A DNA stretch of 64,000 nt from Taudactylus pleione. Lineage: Eukaryota > Chordata > Amphibia > Anura > Myobatrachidae. This document shows positions 46,195 to 59,900 of the stretch, piece after piece. The stretch is taken from contig JAUIMM010002007.1 of the NCBI GenBank assembly GCA_031769625.1, forward strand, positions 310,001 through 374,000. Direction: 5' to 3'. Each line of letters starts with the position of its first letter. The first letter of the stretch is position 1. Made by a program: the position numbers and the translations under genes. The notes under the pieces are model-generated. The model saw nothing but the letters and a program-made list of their open reading frames with translations. It searched no databases and had not been told where the DNA came from.

Positions 46195-46218
46195 AAATGG
46201 TATGCTACAGAGACAGAA
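46195..46218. repeat. Divergent target-like segment at the 5' end of LINE 2
   Basis: 24 bp (AAATGGTATGCTACAG then AGACAGAA) between the LINE 5' end and the resumed monomer. It has the length expected of a target-site duplication but matches 39017-39040 at only 17 of 24 positions. The last seven bases, GACAGAA, are unchanged. I see no satellite monomer in the window with this sequence; the closest variants (those with GCTACGG) match 19 of 24. Confidence 0.7.
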
Positions 46219-49200
46219 GTTGATTTTGGTGCTTAATTTTGACACAGAACCCTCCAGAAAGATATTTACCCATATGAAAAATTCTGTAAGCCCCGGACCT
46301 TAAAAATCGGCCAAAAATTTTTTTCTTCAAAAATCCCCAAATTCTGCTGAAAACTTTTAGAAAACCTTAAAAACGATTTGCTGCGGTGACAGAAGTTGAT
46401 TTTGGTGCTTAATTTTGACACAGAACCCTCCAGAAAGAAATTTACCCGTATGAAAAATTCGGTAAGCCCCGGACCTTAAAAATCGGCCAAAAATTTTTCT
46501 CTTCAAAAATCCCCAAATTCTGCTTAAAACTTTCAGTAAACCTTAAAAAAGATTTGCTGCGGTGACAGAAGTTGATTTTGGTGCTTAATTTTGACACAGA
46601 ACCCTCCAGAAAGATATTTACCCATATGAAAAATTCTGTAAGCTCCGGACCTTAAAAATCGGCCAAAAATTTTTCTCTTCAAAAATCCCCAAATTCTGCT
46701 TAAAACTTTCAGTAAACCTTAAAAAAGATTTGCTGCGGTGACAGAAGTTGATTTTGGTGCTTAATTTTGACACAGAACCCTCCAGAAAGATATTTACCCA
46801 TATGAAAAATTCTGTAAGCTCCGGACCTTAAAAATCGGCCAAAATTTTTTTCTTCAAAAATCCCCAAATTCTGCTGAAAACTTTCAGAAAACCTTAAAAA
46901 AGGTTTGCTGCGGTGACAGAAGTTGATTTTGGTGCTTAATTTTGACATAGAACCATCCAGAAAGATATTTACCCATATGAAAACTTCTGTAAGCCCTGGA
47001 CCTTAAAAATCGGCCAAAATTTTTTTTCTTCAAAAATCCCCAAATTCTGCTTAAAACTTTCAGTAAACCTTAAAAAAGATTTGCTGCGGTGACAGAAGTT
47101 GATTTTGGTGCTTAATTTTGACACAGAACCCTCCAGAAAGATATTTACCCGTATGAAAAATTCTGTAAGCTCCGGACCTTAAAAATCGGCCAAAAATTTT
47201 TTTCTTCAAAAATCCCCAAATTCTGCTGAAAACTTTCAATAAACCTTAAAAAAGATTTGGTGCGGTGACAGAAGTTGATTTTGGTGCTTAATTTTGACAC
47301 TGAACTCTCAAGAAAGAATTTACCCGTATGCAAAATTCTGTAAGCCCTGGACCTTAAAAATCAGCCAAAAAATGTTTTCTTCAAAAATCCCCAAATTCTG
47401 CTTAAAACTTTCAGTAAACCTTAAATAAGATTTGCTGCGGTGACAAAAGTTGATTTTGGTGCTTAATTTTGACACAGAACCCTCCAGAAAGATATTTACC
47501 CGTATGAAAAATTTTGTAAGCCCAGGACCTTAAAAATTGGCCAAAATTTTTTTTCTTCAAAAATCCCCAAATTCTGCTTAAAACTTTCAGTAAACTTTAA
47601 AAAAGATTTGCTGCGGTGACAAAAGTTGATTTTGGTGCTTAATTTTGACACTGAACCCTCCAGAAAGATATTTACCAGTATGAAAAAATCTGTAAGCCCC
47701 GGACCTTAAAAATCGGCCAAAAATCTTTTTCTTCAAAAATCCCCAAATTCTGCTTAAAACTTTCAGTAAACCTTAAAAAAGATTTGGTGCGGTAACAGAA
47801 GTTGATTTTGGTGCTTAATTTTGACACAGAACTCTCAAGAAAGAATTTACCCATATGAAAAATTCTGTAAGCCCCGGACCTTAAAAATCGGCCAAAAATT
47901 TTTTTCTTAAAAAATCCCCAAATTCTGCTTAAAACTTTCAGTAAACCTTAAAAAAGATTTGGTGCGGTGACAGAAGTTGATTTTGGTGCTTAATTTTGAC
48001 ACAGAACTCTCAAGAAAGAATTTACCCGTATGAAAAATTCTGTAAGCCCCGGACCTTAAAAATCGGCCAAAAATTTTTTTCTTCAAAAATCCCCAAATTC
48101 TGCTTAAAACTTTCAGTAAACCTTAAAAAAGATTTGCTGCGGTGACAGAAGTTGATTTTGGTGCTTAATTTTGACACTGAACCCCCCAGAAAGATATTTA
48201 CCAGTATGTAAAAATCTGTAAGCCCCGGACCTTAAAAATCGGCCAAAAATCTTTTTCTTCAAAAATCCCCAAATTCTGCTTAAAACTTTCAGTAAACCTT
48301 AAAAAAGATTTGGTGCGGTGACAGAAGTTGATTTTGGTGCTTAATTTTGACACAGAACTCTCAAGAAAGAATTTACCCGTATGAAAAATTCTGTAAGCCC
48401 CGCCCCTTAAAAATCGGCCAAAATTTTTTTTCTTCAAAAATCCCCAAATTCTGCTTAAAACTTTCAGTAAACCTTAAAAAAGATTTGCTGCGGTGACAAA
48501 AGTTGATTTTGGTGCTTAATTTTGACACTGAACCCTCCAGAAAGATATTTACCAGTATGAAAAAATCTGTAAGCCCCGGACCTTAAAAATCGGACAAAAA
48601 TCTTTTTCTTCAAAAATCCCCAAATTCTGCTTAAAACTTTCAGTAAACCCTAAAAAAGATTTGGTGCGGTGACAGAAGTTGATTTTGGTGCTTAATTTTG
48701 ACACAGAACTCTCAAGAAAGAATTTACCCGTATGAAAAATTCTGTAAGCCCCGGGCCTTAAAAATTGGGCCAAAAATTTTTTCTTCAAAAATCCCCAAAT
48801 TCTGCTTAAAAATTTCAGTAAACCTTAAAAAAGATTTGCTGCGGTGACAGAAGTTGATTTTGGTGCTTAATTCTGACACAGAACCCTCCAGAAAGATATT
48901 TACCCATATGAAATATTCTGTAAGCCCCGGACCTTAAAAATCAACCAAAAATTTTTTTCTTCAAAAATCCCCAAATTCTGCTTAAAACTTTCAGTAAACC
49001 TTAAAAAAGATTTGCTGCCATGACAGAAGTTGATTTTGGTGCTTAATTTTGACACAGAACCCTCCAGAAAGATATTTACCCATATGAAAAATTCTGTAAG
49101 CCCCAGACCTTAAAAATCGGCCAAAAATGTTTTTCTTCAAAAATCCCCAAATTCTGATTAAACCTTTCAGTAAACCTTAAAAAAGATTTGCTGCCATGAC

Positions 49201-52200
49201 AGAAGTGGATTTTGGTGCTTAATTTTGACACAGAACCCTCCAGAAAGATATTTACCCATATGAAAAATTCTGTAAGCCCCGGACCTTAAAAATCGTCCAA
49301 AAATTTTTTTCTTAAAAAATCCCCAAAATCTGCTTAAAACTTTCAGTAAACATTAAAAAAGATTTGATGCGGTGACAAAAGTTGATTTTGGTGCTTTATT
49401 TTGACACAGAACCCTCCAGAAAGATATTTACCCATATGAAAAATTCTGTAAGCTCCGGACCTTAAAAATCGGCCAAAATTTTTTTCTTCAAAAATCCCCA
49501 AATTCTCATTAAAACTTTCAGTAAACCTTAAAAAAGATTTGGTGCGGTGACAGAAGTTGATTTTGGTGCTTAATTTTGACACAGAACCCTCCAGAAAGAT
49601 ATTTACCCGTATGAAAAATTCTGTAAGCCCCGAACCTTAAAAATCGGCCAAAAATTTTTTTCTTCAAAAATCCCCAAATTCTGCTGAAAACTTTTAGAAA
49701 ACCTTAAAAAAGATTTGCTGTGGTGACAGAAGTTGATTTTGGTGCTTAATTTTGACACAGAACCATCCAGAAAGAAATTTACCCGTATGAAAAATTCGGT
49801 AAGCCCCGGACCTTAAAAATCGGCCAAAAATTTTTCTCTTCAAAAATCCCCAAATTCTGCTTAAAACTTTCAGTAAACCTTAAAAAAGATTTGCTGCGTT
49901 GACAGAAGTTGATTTTGGTGCTTAATTTTGACACAGAACCCTCCAGAAAGATATTTACCCGTATGAAAAATTCTGTAAGCTCCGGACCTTAAAAATCGGC
50001 CAAAAAATTTTTTCTTCAAAAATCCCCAAATTCTGCTGAAAACTTTCAATAAACCTTAAAAAAGATTTGGTGCAGTGACAGAAGTTGATTTTGGTGCTTA
50101 ATTTTGACACTGAACTCTCAAGAAAGAATTTACCCGTATGAAAAATTCTGTAAGCCCTGGACCTTAAAAATCAGCCAAAAAATGTTTTCTTCAAATATCC
50201 CCAAATTCTGCTTAAAACTTTCAGTAAACCTTAAAAAAGATTTGCTGCGTTGACAGAAGTTGATTTTGGTGCTTAATTCTGACACAGAACCCTCCAGAAA
50301 GATATTTACCCGTATGAAAAATTCTGTAAGCCCCGCCCCTTAAAAATCGGCCAAAAATTTTTTTCTTCAAAAATCCCCAAATTCTGCTTAAAACTTTCAG
50401 TAAACCTTAAAAAAGATTTGCTGCGGTGACAAAAGTTGATTTTGGTGCTTAATTTTGACACTGAACCCTCCAGAAAGATATTTACCAGTATGAAAAAATC
50501 TGTAAGCCCCGGACCTTAAAAATCGGCCAAAAATCTTTTTCTTCAAAAATCCCCAAATTCTGCTTAAAACTTTCAGTAAACCTTAAAAAAGATTTGGTGC
50601 GGTGACAATAGTTGATTTTGGTGCTTAATTTTGACACAGAACTCTCAAGAAAGAATTTACCCGTATGAAAAATTCTGTAAGCCCCGGACCTTAAAAATCG
50701 GCCAAAAATTTTTTTCTTCAAAAATCCCCAAATTCTGCTAAAAACTTTCAGTAAACCTTAAAAAAGATTTGGTGCGGTGACAGAAGTTGATTTTGGTGCT
50801 TAATTTTGACACAGAACTCTCAAGAAAGAATTTACCTGTATGAAAAATTCTGTAAGCCCCGGACCTTAAAAATCGGCCAAAAATTTTTTTCTTCAAAAAT
50901 CCCCAAATTCTGCTTAAAACTTTCAGTAAACCTTAAAAAATATTTGCTGTGGTGACAGAAGTTGATTTTGGTGCTTAATTTTGACACAGAACCCTCCAGA
51001 AAGATATTTACCCGTATGAAAAATTCTGTAAGCCCCGGACCTTAAAAATCGGCCAAAAATTTTCTTCTTCAAAAATCCCCAAATTCTGCTGAAAACTTTC
51101 AGAAAACCTTAAAAAAGATTTGCTACGGTGACAGAACTTGATTTTGGTGCTTAATATTGACACAGAACCCTCCAGAAAGATATTTACCCATATGAAAAAT
51201 TCTGTAAGCCCCGGACCTTAAAAATTGGCCAAAAATTTTTTTCTTCAAAAATCCCCAAATTCTGCTTAAAACTTTCAGTAAACCTTAAAAAAGATTTGCT
51301 GCAGTGACAGAAGTTGATTTTGGTGCTTAATTTTGACACAGAACCCTCCAGAAAGATATTTACCCATATGAAAAATTCTGTAAGCCCCAGACCTTAAAAA
51401 TCGGGCAAAAATTTTTTTCTTCAAAAATCCCCAAATTCTGCTTAAAACTTTCAGTAAACATTAAAAAAGATTTGATGCGGTGACAAAATTTGATTTTGGT
51501 GCTTTATTTTGACACAGAACCCTCCAGAAAGATATTTACCCATATGAAAAATTCTGTAAGCCCCGGACCTTAAAAATCGGCCAAAATTTTTTTCCTTCAA
51601 AAATCCCCAAATTCTCCTTAAAACTTTCAGTAAACCTTAAAAAAGATTTGCTGCGGTGACAGAAGTTGATTATGGTGCTTTATTTTGACACAGAACCCTC
51701 CAGAAAGATATTTACCCATATGAAAAATTCTGTAAGCCCCGGACCTTAAAAATCGGCCGAAAATCTTTTTCTTCAAAAATCCCCAAATTCTGCTGAAAAC
51801 TTTCAGAAAACCTTAAAAAAGATTTGCTGCGGTGACAGAAGTTGATTTTGGTGCTTAATTTTGACATAGAACCATCCAGAAAGATATTTACCCATATGAA
51901 AAATTCTGTAAGCCCTGGACCTTAAAAATCGGACAAAAATTTTTCTCTTCAAAAATCCCCAAATTCTGCTTAAAACTTTCAGTAAACCTTAAAAAAGATT
52001 TGCTACGGTGACAGAAGTTGATTTTGGTGCTTAATTTTGACACTGAACTCTCAAGAAAGAATTTACCCAAATGAAAAATTCTGTAAGCCCTGGACCTTAA
52101 AAATCAGCCAAAAAATGTTTTCTTCAAAAATCCCCAAATTCTGCTTAAAACTTTCAGTAAACCTTAAAAAAGATTTGCTGCGTTGACAGAAGTTGATTTT

Positions 52201-55200
52201 GGTGCTTAATTCTGACACAGAACCCTCCAGAAAGATATTTACCCGTATGAAAAATTCTGTAAGCCCCGCCCCTTAAAAATCGGCCAAAAATTTTTTTCTT
52301 CAAAAATCCCCAAATTCTGCTTAAAACTTTCAGTAAACCTTAAAAAAGATTTGGTGCGGTGACAGAAGTTGATTTTGGTGCTTAATTTTGACACAGAACT
52401 CTCAAGAAAGAATTTACCCGTATGAAAAATTCTGTAAGCCCCAGACCTTAAAAATCGGCCAAAAATTTTTTTCTTCACAAAATCCCCAAATTCTGCTAAA
52501 AACTTTCAGTAAACCTTAAAAAAGATTTGGTGCGGTGACAGAAGTTGATTTTGGTGCTTAATTTTGACACAGAACTCTCAAGAAAGAATTTACCCGTATG
52601 AAAAATTCTGTAAGCCCCGCCCCTTAAAAATTGGCCAAAAAAATTTTTCTTCAAAAATCCCCAAATTCTGCTTAAAACTTTCAGTAAACCTTAAAAAAGA
52701 TTTGCTGCGGTGACAAAAGTTGATTTTGGTGCTTAATTTTGACACTGAACCCTCCAGAAAGATATTTACCAGTATGAAAAAATCTGTAAGCCCCGGACCT
52801 TAAAAATCGGCCAAAAATTTTTTTCTTCAAAAATCCCCAAATTCTGCTTAACACTTTCAGTAAACCTTAAAAAAGATTTGCTGCGGTGACAAAAGTTGAT
52901 TTTGGTGCTTAATTTTGACACTGAACCCTCCAGAAAGATATTTACCAGTATGAAAAAATCTGTAAGCCCCGGACCTTAAAAATCGGCCAAAAATTTTTTT
53001 CTTCAAAAATCCCCAAATTCTGCTAAAAACTTTCAGTAAACCTTAAAAAAGATTTGGTGCGGTGACAGAAGTTGATTTTGGTGCTTAATTTTGACACAGA
53101 ACTCTCAAGAAAGAATTTACCTGTATGAAAAATTTTGTAAGCCCCGGACCTTAAAAATCGGCCAAAAATTTTTTTCTTCAAAAATCCTCAAATTCTGCTT
53201 AAAACTTTCAGTAAACCTTAAAAAAGATTTACTGCGGTGACAGAAGTTGATTTTGGTGCTTAATTCTGACACAGAACCCTCCAGAAAGATATTTACCCGT
53301 ATGAAAAATTCTGAAGCCCAGACCTTAAAAATCGACCAAAAATTTTTTTCTTCAAAAATCCCCAAATTCTGCTTAAAACTTTCAGTAAACCTTAAAAAAG
53401 ATTTGCTGCCATGACAGAAGTTGATTTTGGTGCTTAATTTTGACACAGAACCCTCCAGAAAGATATTTACCCATATGAAAAATTCTGTAAGCCCCAGACC
53501 TTAAAAATCGGCCATAAATTTTTTTCTTCAAAAATCCCCAAATTCTGCTTAAAACTTTCAGTAAACCTTAAAAAAGATTTGCTGCCATGACAGAAGTGGA
53601 TTTTGGTGCTTAATTTTGACACAGAACCCTCCAGAAAGATATTTACCCGTATGAAAAATTCTGTAAGCCCCGAACCTTAAAAATCGGCCAAAAATTTTTT
53701 TCTTCAAAAATCCCCAAAATCTGCTTAAAACTTTCTGTAAACATTAAAAAAGATTTGATGCGGTGACAAAAGTTGATTTTGGTGCTTTATTTTGACACAG
53801 AACCCTCCAGAAATATATTTACCAGTATGAAAAAATCTGTAAGCCCCGGACCTTAAAAATCGGCCAAAAATTTTTTTCTTCAAAAATCCCCAAATTCTGC
53901 TAAAAACTTTCAGTAAACCTTAAAAAAGATTTGGTGCGGTGACAGAAGTTGATTTTGGTGCTTAATTTTGACACAGAACTCTCAAGAAAGAATTTACCTG
54001 TATGAAAAATTCTGTAAGCCCCGGACCTTAAAAATCGGCCAAAAATTTTTTTCTTCAAAAATCCCCAAATTCTGCTTAAAACTTTCAGTAAACCTTAAAA
54101 AAGATTTGCTGTGGTGACAGAAGTTGATTTTGGTGCTTAATTTTGACACAGAACCCTCCAGAAAGATATTTACCCGTATGAAAAATTCTGTAAGCCCCGG
54201 ACCTTAAAAATCGGCCAAAAATATTCTTCTTCAAAAATCCCCAAATTCTGCTGAAAACTTTCAGAAAACCTTAAAAAAGATTTGCTACGGTGACAGAACT
54301 TGATTTTGGTGCTTAATATTGACACAGAACCCTCCAGAAAGATATTTACCCATATGAAAAATTCTGTAAGCCCCGGACCTTAAAAATTGGCCAAAAATTT
54401 TTCTCTTCAAAAATCCCCAAATTCTGCTTAAAACTTTCAGTAAACCTTAAAAAAGATTTGCTGCAGTGACAGAAGTTGATTTTGGTGCTTAATTTTGACA
54501 CAGAACCCTCCAGAAAGATATTTACCCATATGAAAAATTCTGTAAGCCCTGGACCTTAAAAATCGGGCAAAAATTTTTTTCTTCAAAAATCCCCAAATTC
54601 TGCTTAAAACTTTCAGTAAACATTAAAAAAGATTTGATGCGGTGACAAAAGTTGATTTTGGTGCTTTATTTTGACACAGAACCCTCCAGAAAGATATTTA
54701 CCCATATGAAAAATTCTGTAAGCCCCGGACCTTAAAAATCGGCCAAAATTTTTTTCCTTCAAAAATCCCCAAATTCTCCTTAAAACTTTCAGTAAACCTT
54801 AAAAAAGATTTGCTGCGGTGACAGAAGTTGATTATGGTGCTTTATTTTGACACAGAACCCTCCAGAAAGATATTTACCCATATGAAAAATTCTGTAAGCC
54901 CCGGACCTTAAAAATCGGCCAAAAATCTTTTTCTTCAAAAATCCCCAAATTCTGCTTAAAACTTTCAGTAAACCTTAAAAAAGATTTGCTACGGTGACAG
55001 AAGTTGATTTTGGTGCTTAATTTTGACACTGAACTCTCAAGAAAGAATTTACCCATATGAAAAATTCTGTAAGCCCTGGACCTTAAAAATCAGCCAAAAA
55101 ATGTTTTCTTCAAAAATCCCCAAATTCTGCTTAAAACTTTCAGTAAACCTTAAAAAAGATTTGCTGCGTTGACAGAAGTTGATTTTGGTGCTTAATTCTG

Positions 55201-56933
55201 ACACAGAACCCTCCAGAAAGATATTTACCCGTATGAAAAATTCTGTAAGCCCCGCCCCTTAAAAATCGGCCAAAAATTTTTTTCTTCAAAAATCCCCAAA
55301 TTCTGCTGAAAACTTTCAGTAAACCTTAAAAAAGATTTGGTGCGGTGACAGAAGTTGATTTTGGTGCTTAATTTTGACACAGAACTCTCAAGAAAGAATT
55401 TACCCGTATGAAAAATTCTGTAAGCCCCGGACCTTAAAAATCGGCCAAAAATTTTTTTCTTCACAAAATCCCCAAATTCTGCTAAAAACTTTCAGTAAAC
55501 CTTAAAAAAGATTTGGTGCGGTGACAGAAGTTGATTTTGGTGCTTAATTTTGACACAGAACTCTCAAGAAAGAATTTACCCGTATGAAAAATTCTGTAAG
55601 CCCCGCCCCTTAAAAATTGGCCAAAAAATTTTTTCTTCAAAAATCCCCAAATTCTGCTTAAAACTTTCAGTAAACCTTAAAAAAGATTTGCTGCGGTGAC
55701 AAAAGTTGATTTTGGTGCTTAATTTTGACACTGAACCCTCCAGAAAGATATTTACCAGTATGAAAAAATCTGTAAGCCCCGGACCTTAAAAATCGGCCAA
55801 AAATTTTTTTCTTCAAAAATCCCCAAATTCTGCTTAACACTTTCAGTAAACCTTAAAAAAGATTTGCTGCGGTGACAAAAGTTTATTTTGGTGCTTAATT
55901 TTGACACTGAACCCTCCAGAAAGATATTTACCAGTATGAAAAAATCTGTAAGCCCCGGACCTTAAAAATCGGCCAAAAATTTTTTTCTTCAAAAATCCCC
56001 AAATTCTGCTAAAAACTTTCAGTAAACCTTAAAAAAGATTTGGTGCGGTGACAGAAGTTGATTTTGGTGCTTAATTTTGACACAGAACTCTCAAGAAAGA
56101 ATTTACCTGTATGAAAAATTTTGTAAGCCCCGGACCTTAAAAATCGGCCAAAAATTTTTTTCTTCAAAAATCCTCAAATTCTGCTTAAAACTTTCAGTAA
56201 ACCTTAAAAAAGATTTACTGCGGTGACAGAAGTTGATTTTGGTGCTTAATTCTGACACAGAACCCTCCAGAAAGATATTTACCCGTATGAAAAATTCTGT
56301 AAGCCCAAACCTTAAAAATCGAAGAAAAATTTTTTTCTTCAAAAATCCCCAAATTCTGCTTAAAACTTTCAGTAAACCTTAAAAAAGATTTGCTGCCATG
56401 ACAGAAGTTGATTTTGGTGCTTAATTTTGACACAGAACCCTCCAGAAAGATATTTACCCATATGAAAAATTCTGTAAGCCCCAGACCTTAAAAATCGGCC
56501 ATAAATTTTTTTCTTCAAAAATCCCCAAATTCTGCTTAAAACTTTCAGTAAACCTTAAAAAAGATTTGCTGCCATGACAGAAGTGGATTTTGGTGCTTAA
56601 TTTTGACACAGAACCCTCCAGAAAGATATTTACCCGTATGAAAAATTCTGTAAGCCCCGAACCTTAAAAATCGGCCAAAAATTTTTTTCTTCAAAAATCC
56701 CCAAAATCTGCTTAAAACTTTCAGTAAACATTAAAAAAGATTTGATGCGGTGACAAAAGTTGATTTTGGTGCTTTATTTTGACACAGAACCCTCCAGAAA
56801 GATATTTACCCGTATGAAAAATTCTGTAAGCTCCGGACCTTTAAAATCGGCCAAAATTTTTTTCTTCAAAAATCCCCAAATTCTCATTAAAACTTTCAGT
56901 AAACCTTAAAAAAGATTTGGTGCGGTGACAGAA
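46219..56933. repeat. Complete higher-order repeat copy 5 (10,715 bp, 61 monomers)
   Basis: The segment from the LINE 2 right flank to the next empty LINE 2 site. Its left part is collinear with 56934 to about 60.8 kb at an offset of 10,714-10,715 bp. It is four monomers longer than copy 2. An internal duplication of 17-18 monomers, together with deletions elsewhere, accounts for the length. Confidence 0.75.
50650..56786. repeat. Tandem duplication of a ~3-kb satellite block
   Basis: About 50.65-53.80 kb and 53.81-56.79 kb carry the same succession of monomer variants. The offset is 3,162 bp at the left (18 monomers) and 2,986 bp at the right (17 monomers). The one-monomer loss is near 54.93 kb. 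The junction is a hybrid monomer at about 53,790-53,815, where a GCTTTATTTTGACAC-type monomer joins AGAAATATATTTACCAG. Confidence 0.65.
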
Positions 56934-59900
56934 GTTGATTTTGGTGCTTAATTTTGACACAGAACCCTCCAGAAAGATATTTACCCATATGAAAAATTCT
57001 GTAAGCCCCGGACCTTAAAAATCGGCCAAAAATTTTTTTCTTCAAAAATCCCCAAATTCTGCTGAAAACTTTTAGAAAACCTTAAAAACGATTTGCTGCG
57101 GTGACAGAAGTTGATTTTGGTGCTTAATTTTGACACAGAACCCTCCAGAAAGAAATTTACCCGTATGAAAAATTCGGTAAGCCCCGGACCTTAAAAATCG
57201 GCCAAAAATTTTTCTCTTCAAAAATCCCCAAATTCTGCTTAAAACTTTCAGTAAACCTTAAAAAAGATTTGCTGCGGTGACAGAAGTTGATTTTGGTGCT
57301 TAATTTTGACACAGAACCCTCCAGAAAGATATTTACCCATATGAAAAATTCTGTAAGCTCCGGACCTTAAAAATCGGCCAAAAATTTTTCTCTTCAAAAA
57401 TCCCCAAATTCTGCTTAAAACTTTCAGTAAACCTTAAAAAAGATTTGCTGCGGTGACAGAAGTTGATTTTGGTGCTTAATTTTGACACAGAACCCTCCAG
57501 AAAGATATTTACCCATATGAAAAATTCTGTAAGCTCCGGACCTTAAAAATCGGCCAACATTTTTTTCTTCAAAAATCCCCAAATTCTGCTGAAAACTTTC
57601 AGAAAACCTTAAAAAAGATTTGCTGCGGTGACAGAAGTTGATTTTGGTGCTTAATTTTGACATAGAACCATCCAGAAAGATATTTACCCATATGAAAACT
57701 TCTGTAAGCCCTGGACCTTAAAAATTGGCCAAAATTTTTTTTCTTCAAAAATCCCCAAATTCTGCTTAAAACTTTCAGTAAACCTTAAAAAAGATTTGCT
57801 GCGGTGACAGAAGTTGATTTTGGTGCTTAATTTTGACACAGAACCCTCCAGAAAGATATTTACCCGTATGAAAAATTCTGTAAGCTCCGGACCTTAAAAA
57901 TCGGCCAAAAATTTTTTTCTTCAAAAATCCCCAAATTCTGCTGAAAACTTTCAATAAACCTTAAAAAAGATTTGGTGCGGTGACAGAAGTTGATTTTGGT
58001 GCTTAATTTTGACACTGAACTCTCAAGAAAGAATTTACCCGTATGAAAAATTCTGTAAGCCCTGGACCTTAAAAATCAGCCAAAAAATGTTTTCTTCAAA
58101 AATCCCCAAATTCTGCTTAAAACTTTCAGTAAACCTTAAATAAGATTTGCTGCGGTGACAAAAGTTGATTTTGGTGCTTAATTTTGACACAGAACCCTCC
58201 AGAAAAATATTTACCCGTATGAAAAATTTTGTAAGCCCAGGACCTTAAAAATCGGCCAAAATTTTTTTTCTTCAAAAATCCCCAAATTCTGCTTAAAACT
58301 TTCAGTAAACTTTAAAAAAGATTTGCTGCGGTGACAAAAGTTGATTTTGGTGCTTAATTTTGACACTGAACCCTCCAGAAAGATATTTACCAGTATGAAA
58401 AAATCTGTAAGCCCCGGACCTTAAAAATCGGCCAAAAATCTTTTTCTTCAAAAATCCCCAAATTCTGCTTAAAACTTTCAGTAAACCTTAAAAAAGATTT
58501 GGTGCGGTAACAGAAGTTGATTTTGGTGCTTAATTTTGACACAGAACTCTCAAGAAAGAATTTACCCATATGAAAAATTCTGTAAGCCCCGGACCTTAAA
58601 AATCGGCCAAAAATTTTTTTCTTAAAAAATCCCCAAATTCTGCTTAAAACTTTCAGTAAACCTTAAAAAAGATTTGGTGCGGTGACAGAAGTTGATTTTG
58701 GTGCTTAATTTTGACACAGAACTCTCAAGAAAGAATTTACCCGTATGAAAAATTCTGTAAGCCCCGGACCTTAAAAATCGGCCAAAAATTTTTTTCTTCA
58801 AAAATCCCCAAATTCTGCTTAAAGCTTTCAGTAAACCTTAAAAAAGATTTGCTGCGGTGACAAAAGTTGATTTTGGTGCTTAATTTTGACACTGAACCCC
58901 CCAGAAAGATATTTACCAGTATGTAAAAATCTGTAAGCCCCGGACCTTAAAAATCGGCCAAAAATCTTTTTCTTCAAAAATCCCCAAATTCTGCTTAAAA
59001 CTTTCAGTAAACCTTAAAAAAGATTTGGTGCGGTGACAGAAGTTGATTTTGGTGCTTAATTTTGACACAGAACTCTCAAGAAAGAATTTACCCGTATGAA
59101 AAATTCTGTAAGCCCCGCCCCTTAAAAATCGGCCAAAATTTTTTTTCTTAAAAAATCCCCAAATTCTGCTTAAAACTTTCAGTAAACCTTAAAAAAGATT
59201 TGCTGCGGTGACAAAAGTTGATTTTGGTGCTTAATTTTGACACTGAACCCTCCAGAAAGATATTTACCAGTATGAAAAAATCTGTAAGCCCCGGACCTTA
59301 AAAATCGGACAAAAATCTTTTTCTTCAAAAATCCCCAAATTCTGCTTAAAACTTTCAGTAAACCCTAAAAAAGATTTGGTGCGGTGACAGAAGTTGATTT
59401 TGGTGCTTAATTTTGACACAGAACTCTCAAGAAAGAATTTACCCGTATGAAAAATTCTGTAAGCCCCGGGCCTTAAAAATCGGCCCAAAAATTTTTTCTT
59501 CAAAAATCCCCAAATTCTGCTTAAAAATTTCAGTAAACCTTAAAAAAGATTTGCTGCGGTGACAGAAGTTGATTTTGGTGCTTAATTCTGACACAGAACC
59601 CTCCAGAAAGATATTTACCCATATGAAATATTCTGTAAGCCCCGGACCTTAAAAATCGACCAAAAATTTTTTTCTTCAAAAATCCCCAAATTCTGCTTAA
59701 AACTTTCAGTAAACCTTAAAAAAGATTTGCTGCCATGACAGAAGTTGATTTTGGTGCTTAATTTTGACACAGAACCCTCCAGAAAGATATTTACCCATAT
59801 GAAAAATTCTGTAAGCCCCAGACCTTAAAAATCGGCCAAAATTTTTTTCTTCAAAAATCCCCAAATTCTGATTAAACCTTTCAGTAAACCTTAAAAAAGA

